DNA from: Rhizoctonia solani
Lineage: Eukaryota; Basidiomycota; Agaricomycetes; Cantharellales; Ceratobasidiaceae
Direction: 5' to 3'
NCBI RefSeq assembly: GCF_016906535.1
Contig: NC_057381.1
Span: forward strand, 558,001 to 622,000
Length of the DNA: 64,000 nucleotides
Shown here: positions 25,746 through 36,447 of the stretch, piece by piece
Numbering within the stretch: the stretch's first letter is position 1
Layout: each line of letters opens with the position of its first letter
Translations under genes and position numbers: made by a program
The notes under the pieces: model-generated
Database searches by the model: none
What the model saw: only the letters and a program-made list of their open reading frames with translations
Told to the model about the DNA's origin: nothing

Positions 25746-25782
25746 GCGCTACACATGTTATAGTACAGATATATCATACAAA

Positions 25783-28700
25783 TTACACTTGATTTACGTC
25801 GGCGGTTTCACGATCGTTCGAGGCCCAGCAATAATGTCCACACCCAGCAGCGCAGGGATGTCCTCTTGGAGACCATTCAGCTGAACCTTTACCGTCTTGG
25901 GCAGGCAGCTCCATGCTATTTCTGTTTCCGGGATCTGTAATTAAAGTATCCTGGGTTTTCTCGGTCTTGACCGAGGCGGCATCGTCAAAGGGTTTTTCTG
26001 TCTCGGCTCCCAATCCCAACGATTGCATGGATGGGGTCCCGCTCTTCGGATCGGATTCGAGAATAGTACTCGTGCGTGAGTTTGCTGCCGTGCTCGATCC
26101 GTCCCGTTGGCCAGCGGCCGAGATAAATAGTATGATCGGTAACATTCTTGATGGCCCCCATGGGAACATTCTAAACACATAAATATAGACCTTTCACTGG
26201 TAACCGACTTGGAAGGTTGTTAGGTATGACAACAATGTCGTGAGGATGGTTAATAAATCACCAGATTGCACACTTTGAAGCGAATCGCTTGCATTTAGTG
26301 CAAAACCCACTCTGGCCTCGCGCACCATTTCAGACTTGGTGACAATCGGAAGTCTTTCCACATCGGCCGCAGGCAGAGTATATGGTTGTGTTCATCTATG
26401 GGGGAGGCTTGTTTGCGATCAAGAGGAATATTTGTGGGCGATGACACACTCACCGTGGTTTCCCTCTCTGCAAACTTGGATTTGGCGTATTTCGGACATA
26501 CGCAGCTGGCGCATACAACGGAGACGACACAACATATCTGTAGGAGAGCTCAGATAGAATCAATGGATTATCGACACGTACCTAGGTAGGCATCAACAAT
26601 CCTTTCATGAGTCTCGGGAGATATGCCCAACTCGACTCCTCCTACAGTTGACAGCGCTGCACTCATCTGCAAGTCGCCCTGAAAAATATGTATGAATTGA
26701 TATGAATACTTTACATGCACAGAAATAAAACGTACCCGCTCTGAGTAATAAGCAACTGTTTCCCGCATAGCTTCCCACCCCATCTGCCGATACTTTTCCT
26801 CGGCCTCGTTCACGTCACGCCGACTTCCTGGGCCTACCGCGGTCGGGAAATATAGTCTGGGTCGAGGCCCTGGTGCGTATACCATGATTAGGATCCGACG
26901 CTGCCTTTTTGTGCGCATTCAAACTATGGGATCGCGACGCAACCGGTGAATTCCGGTGAGCGTTGATGCTGTCTCCGCTCCTTTCCTTGCCGTGTCTACC
27001 GAGTGAGGAGATGCATTCCCCGGGTGCAGAGAGGAAGGTTTTGCGGTTCCGACGCTGCTCTTGGAGTCTGTGCGCGGTAGCGGGATTGTGTCCGGCTTCC
27101 AGGTCGCGAGAGTCGAATTGGGTCCGGTATTAGTGTCCGAATCCGTCTCGGGTGAAGGTTCCAAGTCAGGTGGGTGAGTTGTGTAGCGGTTCGGTGTCGG
27201 TATGAGATGCTCGTCAGAACTTCCACCGCCCATCAATGACAAATTATGTTCGTCCGCTTCGTTGGGCACCGTCAGTCGCGAACTAGCGACCAAACCGATA
27301 CCACCAATACGGCGAGGCGTGTACGTTTCGGATCAGCGAAAGTCCCGATGCTCCAGGAGGCGGGGGCTTATTAGCAACAATATCTTCCAGTTCACTTTCC
27401 GATATCCCCATCGGAGGAGTCACTTTCGTCATCGAGTGCCCCTCCCCGACGTGCTTGAGGCTCGAATTGCTATCCACACTGACAGAACGGCTCCGGGTGG
27501 GACTTTGCTATGTCCACTGCCACCCACTACCGCGCGAAGTACGCCGTGTTACGCAGGCCGACGAGAACGACTTGTATGATATTTGCGTCTCGGGATTCGG
27601 ATTTACGTTGAAACGCCATGAGCTGGGCCAGATGATGGTGCGCGGCTGCCCTGATTCGAATGAGGCGAAGGGGTATGTGTTCCAGAGAGCGATGTGTATA
27701 ACCGAGAAGCATGATCGTGCGCCTCGATTTGTGGGAGAAGTGGACCCTCTACGACCAGAGGAGTGAGGAGACTGAGTAGCATGTGCCAGCTTGGGATGCT
27801 CTGTATTGTCCAGCTTCGAGGGCCGCCTGTTCCGGAACAATTAACACCGAGGGGATTTAATACAAAGTTACCAGCTTACTTGTGCATTGTGAGACATATG
27901 TGTTCGCGAGATTCTCCTCCGAACAGATAAGCCCGTGCAGCTTGACAAAGTACCGAGCTCAAATGAAGTATAGGTACGGATCCTTTGACCTGCGTTCGCG
28001 GAACATAGGCCGGATCGGCAAACTGACTTTTCTTTACCACCCCTATTCAAGACATCACACGAGCACTCGGACGCCTAATTCGAGTGCCCCCACTACCATT
28101 AACCAAGAAGCTTCCCGACCAGGCATAATCACTCACACATCATCGAACGGTATCTCCCCCCTTTCGATAGAGTCGACCGCAAAAGCTACGACCCCCTAGT
28201 TTCCCAGGTCACACCATTCCGAGGAATAGAATCAAGCGGCCGGAAGACGTTGCGCATATCGTGTTGGGAAAACGTTCCACTGGTGTACGCGACCCATAAT
28301 GTAGATCCGGGTGCGGCAGACCTCGAACCCCGTTGGGCCAAACGAGTTCTGTAACGGTCCGTCGGCTACCGAGTCTCCAAGCACATACTTTGCAACCCAG
28401 TTGCGACGTACGTCCCAGATTTCGATTCGATCGGCGTCGCCGTCGTATGCCGTGGGCTGCGAGCTGTGTCCAACCGTGCCGAGTTGCAGGAGATTATCAT
28501 AGAAGCCGAGGTTATGAGTGTTTCCGAGAGACAAGGCTCGTTGACGATGGGAAGGTCCCTTGGCGATAAAATGGGACGCAGGAGATGAAGAAAGCATCGG
28601 AGTTTTAGCGCCATGTGCATGAATCTGTAGGCTCATGTCGATTCCAACAAGCGAAGTCGTGCTACCCAGTACGCCAGCTTTTGAGGATATTCCAGGAGTT

Positions 28701-30312
28701 AGGTGAACCACAGCTATTTCAGTCTCATACCCAGGTCTCCAAGCCGCTTGCTTGACTGGATGGGTTGTGTGTAAGGTATGGATTGGTAGGGTAGCCATTT
28801 GGGGGGCGTTCATACCCATATCTACAATTGATTTAACCCATGATGATCAACAAACAAGATTTCAAGAAATGCTTTACCTTGACAGTCTTGTCCATCCTCC
28901 AGTTGCGGCCCATCCAGCAGTACCGCCACTCCCAATGGACTGCCAATCAATACTCAGGATAGCAGAGCTATGTGCAACGGGAAGCCGATCCAAGGCAGTC
29001 TTGGGCTGTTGTGATAATTAACATCTTGCTTACAAGAAACTTGAAATTACTCACCGAACGAAAGTCATAGCGCAAAAGCTGTCCCGTCTCTAGTCCGACC
29101 AGTGCCTGGGCGCTTTCCGTACCAGGGCTAAACGCCAACGCCCGAACTGCCATTCCGTGATGGGCGATTTGCACGACCGGTTTGAAGCTCCGTAGGTCCT
29201 GAGCAAAGTGAGAAACGACGGCAAGACTTGTGCATCATGTCTAAAGTGATTTACCCAGTATTAACATATCCATCCTGGCTGGCTGTTAGGAGGACGGACC
29301 CAATACTCGGACTTATACGTATGCAGTTGATGGATCGAATATGCGCACCCGGGGCGGTCCTATCTGCTTCCATAAGTGTCATTCGGTACATTGGTACACT
29401 GGGCCCTACCGAATTTGGCTCCTGAAGCCTGTTCAGATCCCAGCTAACTAGCTCGCCGGCTCCAAAAGCGGTGATGATAATATTGCTAAAGTCTAATCAG
29501 CACACACCTAAGTCGGTCGAACACGAGCACTACGAGGATGGACTAAACATACTTTGATGAGACCACTCGACGTCAACGATAGCACTCTGGAACCCAAGTT
29601 TAGAGCCAGCCCCCGACCAAAGGTTGGTATCGCTCGATTTACACTCTCGTTCGGACCAAAGAATCGAGGACAAACTTTGGCCGATCGTCGACTCTTTTGA
29701 GAGAATCTGGAAGTGGTCAGCCCGGCTTCGTTTGCGTCGGTAGAAGCGGCAGCCGAGGCATAAGTACGCGATGTGCGTACAGTAGGGCTATTGGTCCCAT
29801 CACCAGAGTAATTGACGTAATTTGTGGGCTGAGGAGGCTCTGGATCTTCAATGCGAAGGATACGCAGAGTGTCCTTTCTGCTACGACAACGCGCGAGCCA
29901 TCAGGACCCGGGGCAAGGGCCGTGGTGGAGAAACGCGAGCCGATGTTAGCGCGGGCAGACATGTCGGGGAGGGTCGGGACCGGAGTCTCGGACGGTGACT
30001 GAGCATAGTTGGTTTGACGAGGAACGGGGGTCGGGGATTATGTCTTGGTAGCTGGACTCGTTGGTTGGAGAAGGTGATGGCTGTGGGCGAAACGCGAGCC
30101 GATGTTAGCGCGGGCAGACATGTCGGGGAGGGTCGGGACCGGAGTCTCGGACGGTGACTGAGCATAGTTGGTTGACGAGGAACGGTGGGTCGGGGATCGT
30201 CGTATATGTCTTGGTAGCTGGACTCGTTGGTTGGAGAAGGTGATAGGCTGTGGGCCGAGGGAGTGTCGTCTGCCAGGGAAGAGCTATTGTCGGGATCAAT
30301 TGAAAAAACCAT
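25783..30312 (-). CDS. RTC1: Rtc1/Sea2 (WDR24-like) WD40-RING protein of the SEA/GATOR2 complex
   Basis: Subunit of the SEA complex (GATOR2 in animals), which acts at the vacuole in TORC1 amino-acid signalling. The start MVFSIDPDNSSSLADDTP at 30312 is followed by a duplicated low-complexity stretch, SARANIGSRFSTTALAPGPD, then WD40 units such as VQIAHHGMAVRALAFSPGTE, ADRIEIWDVRRNWVAKYVLG and RMGRVHQWNVFP-type sequence. A Ser/Pro/Thr-rich linker spans about 26.9-28 kb. The C-terminus carries a zinc-binding RING/ribbon: MVCLECSHGGHQECYRSYY and GHPCAAGCGHYCWA. The order (N-terminal propeller, linker, C-terminal RING) fits Rtc1/WDR24. Many introns; several blocks are in shifted frames. The symbol is by architecture and sequence style; a paralogous SEA subunit is the main alternative. 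Confidence 0.78.
29930..30258. repeat. 159-bp tandem duplication in RTC1 5' coding region
   Basis: A unit starting GAAACGCGAGCCGATG at 29930 recurs at 30089 (period 159 bp). The copies differ by a few indels, for example 30202-30208 versus the matching point near 30040. The unit encodes the PSETPVPTLPDMSARANIGS segment. Confidence 0.9.
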
Positions 30313-30756
30313 GGCACAGACTGTGGCAGTGACCAAGTCGAGCACTTACCTGGGATTCCACATGATGGCTTAACTAAACACAGTGCTCGACCCTTTGGGA
30401 AGGTCCGTAACACCGTAACACTCCGCTGATAACGAGCACAACCAGGATACAATGACAGATGTCGCGTCTCGAGTTCAACCGTGTTTAAAACCACCTGCAA
30501 ATATAGAACTACCAACGAAGTGCTTAGTACATTTAACCTTTGGTTCTGGGGAATATGTCCGTGGGGTTCGCTTAAACCAATGATTGATATTCGTTCCTGT
30601 TTGAGACAGAATCTTGTCGCCAGTGTGGTCAAGAAGCACAAGGCAACAAGCGCTGGATCCTCGTGTAATTTACGTAACTGATAGTATACAGGCCAGATTT
30701 AATTAGTTCGCCTTGATCTTTATTGACAGTGCATTTCCATCTGCGTTCTCGACTAT

Positions 30757-32025
30757 CTACGCGCGAAACTCGTGTCTCCATTTACTCCCTTTGTATCTGC
30801 CCTTCAATTCTACCTCGAACAAATCTCCAGACTGGGGATAATCCGAGAGCGAGGCGTTGGCCTCGGGACTCGCTTCGGGTGATGCAGTCGTTACGAATAA
30901 ACGGTCGTTGTTGGGACCTATGAAATGGAGGTGTCAGTCGAGGTAGTATCAAAGTATTACTGCAATCGCCTGACCTCCAAATGTGCACGCGGTAACGTTG
31001 AGTGCACCAGGATTTGAACTACAAGCGTTGGTTTTCCCTCTGAAGAAAAGCGGACCAGCTTGGAGCCCCTCCAACTATGATACTCAACTTCAGATGGCTC
31101 AAGGTTAAATTTCATTCACTACTCACTGTGCGCTCCAGGCCTCCCTCGGTATCGAAGCATAGCCCATCTGGAACCCATGCATCTTAGGAATGTCGATATG
31201 CACGCGCCGACCAGATACATTTCCTGAAGACACTAGTAAGCACTCCACAATCCCTTACAAGTAGCCCTTTTAATTTACCTGTCTCAATATCGTAATCATA
31301 AGCAAGTATCTGACTATGACGAGAGTTGGTATAGTACATAATCTTATTATCCAAGGTCCACCCCAGACCATTCGAATCCTACACACCATCAGCCCTTGCA
31401 CACACCACTTCACACAGACAAACAACACTCACCGAAATATCTCGATCATCCACCAACCGAACGCCCTCGTCTCCAATTCCATAACTCCACAACGAACCCC
31501 CTTGGCGTTTTCGTCCGCCAGAGTTCCAGCAAAGAAACGGCCCCTGGCATCGCATGCCCATCGTTGAACCGGGTCTTTGCCTCTTGCTCTGCCGTTAGAG
31601 GCGTAGCCAAGTACTCGACGTGGCCCTTTTCAGATGGTGTTGAGGGAGGATGGAGGAGGCCGAATCCTCTCGCCGCGGCGCATGCAAACTAGACAACCCG
31701 TGAGCAAGTGATGAGGGGGGGGGGGGTATTTGGGTCGTAGGACGCTTACTCCAGGTGTATCTGCTCGAATAGCCAAAGCCGTGACTTCATCGTAATCGTG
31801 TACAACCAGCTCCTTGGATCCCAAGTGATAGTTGTAAACCTTGCTGCGGATTATGTCCAAGAAATGAAGTGTCCGTGCGCGGATCGTACAGGGACCTAAA
31901 TCATACAAGGATAAGCGATAGCATATAACCGATGGGTTCAACTTACCCTCGCCTAGGATACACTGTGTCTTTAATAGAGGCTCGGAGAGGACGATGGTTT
32001 CAACGCCTGCATAAGGATCCGACAT
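30757..32025 (-). CDS. SMP-30/gluconolactonase/regucalcin-like protein
   Basis: Six-bladed beta-propeller metalloenzyme of the SMP-30 family, typically a lactone hydrolase. The start MSDPYAGVETIVLSEPLLKT at 32025 leads into CILGEG and, after an intron, RTLHFLDIIRSKVYNYHLGS, the first blade with a metal-binding Glu (GEG). Downstream are VTALAIRADTPG, FNDGHA-type sequence, the family signature SNGLGWTLDNKIMYYTNSRH with its metal-binding Asn and Asp, and VHIDIPKMHGFQMGYASIPR. The end reads FIGPNNDRLFVTTASPEASP and LFEVELKGRYKGS ... FRA. A run of about ten G (near 31717) lies in an intron. It lies about 440 bp upstream of the 5' end of RTC1 on the same strand. Confidence 0.82.
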
Positions 32026-32544
32026 GGTGGTCAAAGACAAATTTTGGTAGCGAACGACGGCAAGCACTTGGAACTTGGCCAAGTGACGCACGGTGATCTA
32101 CCCATATCAGGATAAATATCCGGGGCCTTTATGTAATGTAAATTAGTCGGGAAGTATTTGTGGTGAGTATCTGAATAAGGTTCAGGGGAGCCTTCGAGGG
32201 TACTCAATAGTCAAGTGCGGTTCCGAAACCCCAATAGCTTGGACCAGTAGTCGATGCGGTCTTCAGTAGTATATCCGTCAACGAGTAGAGTTAGTGTAGC
32301 GCTCAAAGAAGGATCTAGAGCTTTGGGCCACGACACCAAAGCGACGTGTACCATAGATAACGCCGACACGTAGCCGAGGTCCTCACCAAACCAAGACCGC
32401 CAGTCAAATTGATCACATGACCAGATGACTAATCCTCCTCCACGTAGACTAAAGACAGCACTTGCCATCACGTTCCTTTTCCAAGGCTCGCACTCGACCC
32501 ACTACCTGCTGTACTTTACTCTAGATCAATCTTAAGCACCTAAA
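32026..32544. other. Intergenic region between SMP-30 and SEC61G
   Basis: It should carry both promoters of these divergent genes. A minus-strand ORF of 86 codons (32211-32471, MMASAVFSLRGGGLVIW) has no recognisable family and may be chance. Confidence 0.3.
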
Positions 32545-32963
32545 ATGTCTGAAAAAAGTTAAAGAGTTCGTCGAGATGCCCCAGGAGTTTGCGAGGCCGA
32601 CACCATATCTCATTTTCTATTAGTTCCTCACTAGGTGTACTAAGCCTACTCAGAAAGGTGTGACAATCATGCCCCCTGGTACTCATTCTCAGGTTTTAAT
32701 TACCCATGTCACGCAGAGTATGTGCAGATTTGCAAGGCAGTTGCCATCGGGTTCGGTATCATGGGTTTCATCGGGTATTTTGTCAAACTTATCCATATTC
32801 CAATGTGAGTGTGACCTATCTGGCCTGGAAAACACCTCGAAGTCATATCTGATCGCGTCCGGGTCCGTTCGTCGCCTACAGCAACAACATTTTAGTGTGA
32901 GTTCTCTCTGCCGCCCAGCATTTCGTGTGCTCATCCTTTGTTTCGATCAGCGGAGGTGCATAG
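32545..32963 (+). CDS. Protein translocon subunit Sec61 gamma (Sss1)
   Basis: Tail-anchored gamma subunit of the ER Sec61 translocon, about 70 aa. The reconstructed exons give [25 protein letters not shown], then [20 protein letters not shown] and [10 protein letters not shown], then NNILV and a last exon GGA. The [20 protein letters not shown] end is diagnostic. Introns after CAGAAAG, after CCAAT and after TTTTAGT are normal GT-AG with correct phase. Two oddities: the second codon block has six A (32552-32557), giving a TAA two codons later, where five A restore the frame; and the first intron lacks a clear GT donor (AGGCCGAC, possibly GC-AG). The gene is easy to miss because its exons are tiny; a 193-aa ORF overlapping it in another frame is not real. 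Confidence 0.88.
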
Positions 32964-33267
32964 GCGTATATTCAGGGTGGCAATGGTGGTGTGGAGACGA
33001 GCGATACCAGATCGAGCGGGCCTCGTGTGAACGAACCCATCGACTCTTTTCCCCAAAAATCCCGAGTATATTCTATGCGTACTTTGCAATATTAGTCTTG
33101 GGTTCAGTTCATATCGCGTCGATGACGTCTGGAAGTGCTCACCAAACGGGACCGCGGGGAGATTTTCATGCGCTTGGTGCGAAGCTAGAACCACCCCGTC
33201 CACCTATTTTCATCGGTTTTCCTGCAATCGTTACCCTTTGAGCCTTCATCAACCTTGAACGCCTAAA

Positions 33268-33519
33268 TTACCTCCCTACCTCCCCTAAAACAGTGAGTAG
33301 AGAGACAAAGGGTTCCGAGAAGATGGGAGCGGGGACGCTCGCGTGGAAGAGGCGCACTCGATTTGGCTTGGTATGAGGTGCGTTTGGGGCACTCGTTGCT
33401 CGAGTTCTTGCTGCGTAACTCGTGTGGCGCATGATATTGGTCACTGCACGGCAAGCTTCTCTCGCACTACTCCGAAATGCGTTGAGATACGTGGCAGGCA
33501 AGCGCAGCAAGAGATGCAT
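33268..33519 (-). CDS. Small basic hypothetical protein, mitochondrial-presequence-like
   Basis: Intact ORF of 83 codons from an ATG at 33519. The N-terminus (MHLLLRLPATYLNAFRSSAR) is Arg/Leu/Ala/Ser rich without acids, as in mitochondrial presequences, and the rest stays basic (HTKPNRVRLFHASVPAP). No family recognised. It lies between the convergent ends of SEC61G and the Lys-rich gene. It could be chance. Confidence 0.3.
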   Translation of the reverse strand: MHLLLRLPATYLNAFRSSAREACRAVTNIMRHTSYAARTRATSAPNAPHTKPNRVRLFHASVPAPIFSEPFVSLLTVLGEVGR

Positions 33520-33669
33520 TGACTTTTTTCATTTGACAGACAAGAACAAGGCGCATCTTATTGTTGGAAGCGTGCATAAAGTAGATGATTCAATAAAGGT
33601 GGATAAAGATTGGTAGGCAGTACATGCTCTCTATAAAATACAGTGGTAGAACGAATAATAGTGCTGTTC

Positions 33670-34177
33670 CTAGTAGATTGATGTATCCGTTATGACCCCA
33701 AAGCGCTCCCCGATGCCCAAGACAAAGAAAATAGAGAAACAGGCAAGAACCATGCATCTATGCCTTGGAGCCTGCACGTGGAAACAATGAGCATCAGACA
33801 ATTCATTTACTTTGGTCAAAGTGAATAGACTAACCGGTACGATCGCTTTGCAGAGTCGTCGAAGTCGCGAGGTCGACTCGCGAGTTTGAGCACCCGTTGC
33901 GGTAGCATCGACAGGCAGCTCGACCTTGACGGCCTTTTGCTTAGGTGCCTTGACCTTTTTGGGTTTTTTGGGGCAGCGGGGTTGCCGCCGAAAAGTCGCA
34001 GAGTTCGTGTGCGAGGACGTTTGGGTCGCCGAGGTCCTCTTGCTCCTCCTCGGAATGGTAGACTAGGGATGATGAGGAAGCGCCATCGTCCGAGTGCACC
34101 GAAGAGGATGCAGAAGAGCGGACGGAAGAGGTCATCGAGGGAGAAGCGGGAGCGACGGCACGAGAGCGGTATTGCAT
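33670..34177 (-). CDS. Hypothetical Lys-rich protein with hydrophobic C-terminus
   Basis: Unrecognised gene. The start MQYRSRAVAPASPSMTSSVR is Ser-rich, then acidic (YHSEEEQEDLGDPN), then Lys-rich (KKPKKVKAPKQKAVKVELP) and ESTSRLRRLCKAIVP. A GT-AG intron (about 33790-33835) joins this to APRHRCMVLACFSIFFVLGI, a hydrophobic stretch long enough for a membrane span, ending at TDTSIY. One extra base in a C/G run near 33970 separates the acidic and Lys-rich blocks; without that correction the frame stops after QKTQKGQGT. The layout (disordered, charged, single C-terminal hydrophobic segment) would suit a tail-anchored protein, which is inference. Confidence 0.5.
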
Positions 34178-36447
34178 TGTGTAGGTGAGTAGTATGTAGC
34201 ACGTGCAAGTGACTAATTTGGAGTTTGTGAGAGACCGCTGGAGGGATCGAGTTATTTAAAGTGCTGATGAGGCTTGCTGGGGATGGTCCAAGTACGTGGG
34301 GTAGTTATACTCTTGGGCTGGCACCATGCGGCCATCTGGGGGTTGCAGCAGTAGTGATACAGTGAAGCGAGGATAATAGACCAAGTCCCTGGATAACAAA
34401 TGGCGATCACAGAAGCCTTTAGTTGCTTTTCGGGTGGTCAATGGTCTCTGGCGTTTGATTTGACGCTCCGCTGAGAGGGGGAAGTGTGTGACCCTGTGGG
34501 CCCTTATTTGGATCCCACGTGGCTCTATGAGACAGTGAAGCAATGGCATTTTTCAAATTGCCCGCCTTTTGTTTTGCCCCCGTCTTTGCGGCAGTAAAGT
34601 AAAATATTCTGTATATTTTTCCCAGTAATTATCACTGTCGAGATACGCGGGTATCCATAGTAGCTCAATAGTCATCAGTATGTATGTATACTAATTGTTC
34701 GAATTTCAGAATTTCTTATTGTGGTGGAACAATAGAAAGCGTCTCACTTTTGCCTCGGGCCAATCACACATCCACTTATCAATTATTCTCGATCTTAGCG
34801 AACCACGATAGATGGTCTATTGTCGTCATACGCTCTATTAAATGACAATAGACCATCCAGCCATAGTAGTATTGTGGTCAATACGAGGCTGCCAGTACTA
34901 TAGGCCTCGATGCGTTTTCTCAGGCTGGACATACAAACAACGTGCGCGCAAGTATTTAATCCCGCGCGGCTACATCACCCAGGCGGAGCTTGGATAATCA
35001 GGGCAGCGGAGTCGTGAGTCGCCTCAAACTCAGCGGACTAGCGGGCGCTATCACTCAGTCACACTTCACGGGTGGCAATAGTATTATCTCCCTGGGGCGA
35101 AAGGCCCGGTCAACCACTGCCACTTGATCACAGTGCTAAAAATTTCCTCTTTTGAACCTGCTACTCGAACATGAGCGTGAAAGTGGCGCGATGAAACAGT
35201 AACTCCGCGACTTGAACCTGTGGCCCTCCGTTACCCGTGGCCACCATCGCGCGCGCCGTTTGGTGGGATTGCTTTAGCACAAAGGTGTTTATCATCTCTT
35301 AGTTATATTAGCAGCCATTTCCGGCGCCTTAATGTCAGATTTCAAAAGTCTCGAATGTCAAGCGTGGCACCGGTTTCACGTACGTATCGCATCAACACGT
35401 CTCGAATCTTTATAAGGTCTGAAATGAATGCTTAAAAAATCTATAAAATCTACGACTTTCTGGGGCTGATCCCTCTGGTGCAACGTAACTACTGGATGGT
35501 TAAAATACAATCGAGGTGTACTACTAGGTCAAGATGTAAAAGGGAGGTCGCCGTAAGAGCGGGACAGGACAGGTGGTAAACATAGCAGACCCGGAAAGTA
35601 GGGCCAGTGTAATCTAAGTTCTAATAAGCGCGCTGAAACCGGTTATATAGTAGACAAGGGACCGAGAGAAACAGGAGGGAGGAGAAAAGAGTAAGAATAA
35701 AGAAAATTTAAACAAATAAGTAGCTTGTGAGTTTGTTCTCATAACCGTACATTCTGTTTAAGTCACTGTGGTACCTTGAAATCTGGAGGTTGGTGCAAAT
35801 CGATAGATTCGTTTTGATAGCTACGATCGAACGACTAAGGTTATCTCGGACGATACTGTAGCTTTGCTGATCCTTGGACATTTTCCGACAGTGTGAGAGC
35901 GCAGATTTGGGTTGTGCCTTCTGTGTGTATTGATAAATTGGGCTACACGTGAACGTTGCGCATACAATATACATCGAGCGGACGTGTACGGCCATGTATC
36001 ACGCCTATGTACTGCCGTTATCACCGAGTCCAACTCGACCTTTGTGATGATCGAGACGAGATATATTGTTTTGTACCTGTGATGTTATTTTTGCTTGACC
36101 AAACAGTCCTTGACACTTTTAGTGAGTTCTCTTCCTCCCCTCACCCATCACCACTGTTCTCAGACGTGGCCACTTGACCTGCGATTTCTATTCGCATCTC
36201 AATGCCCCAGACCATCCGGTGCCGCATAGTTGCGCGCCCGATATCCTGCGCTCATATCTAGGGCCAGACGACAGCCCTATCGATGGATCTCGCGACGATC
36301 GGAGCACTGGAGCTTGAATACAACTTTATGCTCTTCTGAAATCGATGTAAATCATTGAACCACATTTGATCTGTAGCGACGTAATACATGTGCGCATATA
36401 GACTGCAGTACCTTTGTAAGTCATCAGTGCTTTGGTCTGCCTTTTGG
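34178..36447. other. Gene-poor stretch downstream of the microexon gene
   Basis: No coding gene recognised. It contains the promoter side of the Lys-rich gene, a perfect 14-bp inverted repeat at 34811-34857 and A/T-rich sequence. I looked for continuation of the microexon pattern here and found none. Confidence 0.35.
34811..34857. repeat. Perfect 14-bp inverted repeat (hairpin)
   Basis: GATGGTCTATTGTC at 34811-34824 is the exact reverse complement of GACAATAGACCATC at 34844-34857, leaving a 19-nt loop. It lies in noncoding DNA and could be a MITE remnant or a structured RNA end. Confidence 0.85.

Noticed and set aside
31715..31728. Run of about ten G
   Set aside because: It lies inside an intron of the SMP-30 gene; a simple homopolymer with no evident role.
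32660..33241. 193-codon plus-strand ORF
   Set aside because: It overlaps SEC61G exons in a different frame and reads through their introns; the SEC61G reading is diagnostic.
33886..34188. Arg-rich plus-strand ORF
   Set aside because: Shadow of the Lys/Ser-rich minus-strand gene at 33670-34177.
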